From Pseudomonadota bacterium (GTDB lineage: Bacteria > Desulfobacterota > BSN033 > WVXP01 > G020346125): a stretch of 7,391 bases of DNA. The stretch lies in assembly GCA_030608745.1 (NCBI GenBank), contig JAUWDQ010000126.1:1-7391 (forward strand). Direction: 5' to 3'. Positions 5,741 through 7,391 of this stretch are shown in pieces. Each line of letters opens with the position of its first letter. Position 1 is the first letter of the stretch. Position numbers and translations under genes: made by a program. Below the pieces are notes generated by a model that was given only the letters and a program-made list of their open reading frames with translations, had not been told where the DNA came from and made no database searches.

Positions 5741-6961
5741 TTAATAAAAGCCTAAGCTGGCAAAAGTAACTGCCGACTGAGTCTCCGGGTTTTGACTCTG
5801 GGCATACTTCAGGAGCTTTCCCCTCTTGACCCCGTTGATACTCAATAAGACATAGATAGCAGGGAACCCGCAAATTCGACGACGGTCACCCTCTTTTTGA
5901 ATGGAATCATAAAACCCCTCGGCATCCATTTTCTCAACATAGGCCAACATTTCTAAATCACTTACCCGCGTCTCACTCAGCATAGAGGAGGCGGGATCTC
6001 CATCGCCAAACTGCAACCCGATATGGGACAAATCGGCACTGGCTATCAAGCAGACCTCTCGATCAATGGACCTAGCTGCCTCTTTTAGGCCTTCTATGAA
6101 CTCACGGACTTGGGGAATCTCCCGGGGGGAGATGGACTTTTCGATTGCCTCGTGAAATGACCGACACAATATGGGGACGATCTCCAACGGTTTGCCTGGG
6201 TAGAGATATTGGAGGAAGATCAACTGGAATTCTATTGAATGTTCCCTTTTATGGACGAATTCATCCTCGAAGGGGTCCCAGTGGCATGCCTTCGATAATG
6301 CCTCGACAAAAGCCTTGTTGGCCTTCACCATACCCAAGGGGGTCCTGAAATCTTTAAGGGTCAGAGCGAAATAATTCTTCATCCCGCAATGGGCCGTCCC
6401 CAGGATGATGAAGAGATCTGCATTGGATCTCTCCCTCACCTCTTTATGGGCAAAAGCATAACATGGGCCACCCCTCTGAAAGTCGATATGTGGGGCGATG
6501 ATTCCCTTGAGCGTCCCCGAGGGATTCTCCCTGCACGGCTCACCGGGCCCGTCGGGCGGGGAAAAATACCTCTCGATCTGTCCCCTCAATGTAATGGAAT
6601 CCGAATCGTAACTCGTCCCGGTGAAAGCGGCCTCCCTAATGCGGGACAGCCGAAAATCCCCCTTCTCCTTCTCGATCGTATCTCTAAAGTGGTCGCTATC
6701 CAGCAGCAGCTGGGCGTCCAATTGCTCGATGATCTCCTCGATCTTCTCCCTGTACATCAAATCCCCATACTTCCTCATATATTCCGCCTGAATGTCGAGG
6801 ATAGAGTGTTTCCCATCAAATAGGCTTACGATAAAGAAGAGGGGGAGCGGGAGGAATACCGCCCTTTGACTGAACCCTTGGGGGTCTTGAATACAGATCA
6901 TTTGCTGCCCTTGGACTGGAGTGGGAAAGGCATTGACGCCCCTCAATTTAGGATAATCCAT
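5741..6961 (-). CDS. Memo-family protein (AmmeMemoRadiSam system protein B) with PqqD-like N-terminal extension
   Basis: Residues from about 150 to 406 form a Memo domain, related to extradiol dioxygenases. APHIDFQRGG (H158), GTAHCG (H191) and RICGFPA (C364) correspond to the metal-binding H49, H81 and C244 of human MEMO1; REHSIEFQ (H241) and SADLSH (H313) are further family signatures. All three metal ligands are therefore kept. In bacteria and archaea Memo is often encoded with an AMMECR1 protein and a radical SAM protein as the uncharacterised AmmeMemoRadiSam system; neither partner is in this window. Residues about 20-97 resemble a PqqD-like winged helix: a short strand region, FIVSLFDGKHSILDI, then helices ending in EQLDAQLLLDS. 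The start at ATG 6961 follows an in-frame TAG by two codons, so no longer form is possible; GGAGA (6978-6974) is a distant ribosome binding site, 12 nt away. It is the first gene of the six-gene cluster. Confidence 0.9.
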   Translation of the reverse strand: MDYPKLRGVNAFPTPVQGQQMICIQDPQGFSQRAVFLPLPLFFIVSLFDGKHSILDIQAEYMRKYGDLMYREKIEEIIEQLDAQLLLDSDHFRDTIEKEKGDFRLSRIREAAFTGTSYDSDSITLRGQIERYFSPPDGPGEPCRENPSGTLKGIIAPHIDFQRGGPCYAFAHKEVRERSNADLFIILGTAHCGMKNYFALTLKDFRTPLGMVKANKAFVEALSKACHWDPFEDEFVHKREHSIEFQLIFLQYLYPGKPLEIVPILCRSFHEAIEKSISPREIPQVREFIEGLKEAARSIDREVCLIASADLSHIGLQFGDGDPASSMLSETRVSDLEMLAYVEKMDAEGFYDSIQKEGDRRRICGFPAIYVLLSINGVKRGKLLKYAQSQNPETQSAVTFASLGFY

Positions 6962-7001
6962 GACGTGCTACCATCTCCGTATGATCCTTTCCCCATCGCC
7001 G

Positions 7002-7031
7002 AAAAAAACAAAAAACCCCCTTCGGGGTCTC
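7002..7031 (-). terminator. Intrinsic terminator in the leader of the Memo cluster
   Basis: Read on the minus strand, ACCCC-GAAG-GGGGT (7028-7015) forms a tight hairpin that can be lengthened by G-U and A-U pairs with 7029-7031. It is followed by TTTTTTGTTTTTTT down to 7002, a textbook U-tract. It lies downstream of the strong minus-strand promoter at 7089-7061 and upstream of the Memo start, so it would stop most transcripts unless relieved. It would also end any transcript coming from the truncated gene at the right edge. Confidence 0.75.
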
Positions 7032-7060
7032 CTGGTGGGCGCATGTTAAACCCGTAAAAT

Positions 7061-7089
7061 ATTATAGATGGAATGGATTGGCGAGTCAA
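7061..7089 (-). promoter_or_regulatory. Near-consensus sigma70 promoter driving the Memo cluster
   Basis: On the minus strand TTGACT (7089-7084) and TATAAT (7066-7061) are separated by exactly 17 nt (7083-7067). Transcription should start near 7054, giving a leader of about 90 nt to ATG 6961 with an intrinsic terminator inside it. The -35 box overlaps the TGA stop of the truncated cysteine-rich frame. Confidence 0.75.
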
Positions 7090-7256
7090 CCGAGGACGTT
7101 TCTCGTGTCCTCCCCACCATCGAGATACTCTTCATGCCCGCAGGGAAAACCCTTGCAGAAACCACAATGGTGGGATTTCTCGGTGTCTCTCCTGATAAGA
7201 AACAGGGTCACAAGACTCCCATCAAATCGCCAGGTCCAATCCGAAGAGCGCGGGAC
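7086..7256 (-). pseudogene. C-terminal fragment of a cysteine-rich protein
   Basis: A minus-strand frame of 56 codons is open from 7256 down to the TGA at 7088-7086 and has no ATG. Its translation is protein-like, with SDWTWRFDG, then a hydrophobic stretch and the cluster CGFCKGFPCGH (CX2CX4C plus histidines), which could bind a metal or an iron-sulfur cluster. A similar C-terminal cysteine pattern occurs in some DUF3795-type proteins, but this is a weak resemblance. A GTG at 7211 with GGGAG upstream could start a 41-residue product (MTLFLIRRDTEK and onward), so a tiny intact gene is an alternative. The frame is cut at 7259-7257 by a TGA just where plus-strand proA sequence begins, so I favour a truncated gene at a breakpoint. 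Confidence 0.45.
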
Positions 7257-7391
7257 TCATACGGGCGGTTGTGGAGAATTCTCATGTGCCGGTCATCGAG
7301 ACCGGTGTGGGCAACTGCCATATTTATGTGGATGAATCAGCTGATCTTGAAAAAGCAGTGGCCATCACGGTCAATGCGAAAACACAACGCC
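7247..7391 (+). pseudogene. proA: Internal fragment of proA (glutamate-5-semialdehyde dehydrogenase)
   Basis: The plus-strand frame reads AGLIRAVVENSHVPVIETG, then VGNCHIYVDESADLEKA, then VNAKTQR up to the window edge. This is unmistakably the middle of gamma-glutamyl phosphate reductase, the NADPH-dependent second enzyme of proline synthesis, just before its conserved catalytic cysteine region. Roughly 200 N-terminal residues are missing: upstream of about 7247 the frame stops resembling ProA, and it meets an in-frame TAA at 7196-7198. There is no start codon in a plausible position, so this copy cannot make a working enzyme unless joined differently. The sequence continues past the right edge. 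It is either a real broken copy or a chimeric contig end. Confidence 0.8.

Noticed and set aside
6389..6823. 144-codon plus-strand open frame
   Set aside because: Antisense to the Memo gene; no recognisable domain and no suitable ribosome binding site.
6943..7044. 33-residue minus-strand upstream frame in the Memo leader (MRPPGDPEGG and onward), overlapping the Memo start
   Set aside because: Its FLFF core is simply the terminator U-tract, it has no clear ribosome binding site and no run of regulatory codons, so I do not call it a leader peptide.

Overview
The window is about 50% GC and densely packed with bacterial genes. Its gene content (an iron-sulfur flavoprotein of the Isf type, a rubredoxin-less rubrerythrin, a Memo-family protein) and its intergenic arrays of degenerate 8-nt repeats suggest an anaerobe, perhaps a Desulfobacterota/deltaproteobacterial lineage. 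That placement is inference; no rRNA or tRNA is present to fix it.

Left part (1-1953, + strand): the C-terminal part of a ComEA-like helix-hairpin-helix protein; a roughly 380-nt non-coding stretch with tandem repeats, two opposed octamer arrays able to form a long hairpin, and a good sigma70-type promoter (538-566); an Isf-like flavoprotein; a 226-nt non-coding stretch with another octamer array and nested palindromes; and a GTG-started ferritin-like/rubrerythrin protein. The two redox proteins fit oxygen or peroxide defence and electron transfer in an anaerobe.

Central and right part (6961 down to 1979, all - strand): a six-gene cluster. In transcription order these are a Memo-family protein (AmmeMemoRadiSam system protein B) with a PqqD-like N-terminal extension, a YjbQ family protein, a PPP-type metallophosphatase, a HAD-family phosphatase, a small two-helix membrane protein and a sodium:solute symporter. 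Gaps are 64, 53, 43, 90 and 11 nt, so one transcript is plausible. The last two genes look translationally coupled. The cluster is preceded by a near-consensus promoter (TTGACT, 17 nt, TATAAT at 7089-7061). An intrinsic terminator lies between that promoter and the first gene, which points to an attenuated leader. A working idea, inference only, is a metal- or cofactor-linked module: a YjbQ enzyme and two phosphatases acting on phosphorylated metabolites, a Na+-driven importer for the substrate, and Memo as the uncharacterised component. The usual AMMECR1 and radical SAM partners are not in the window.

Right end (7086-7391): the C-terminal end of a cysteine-rich - strand protein runs into a + strand internal fragment of proA. 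Both are truncated at about 7247-7256, so this is either a real rearrangement breakpoint or an assembly chimera.
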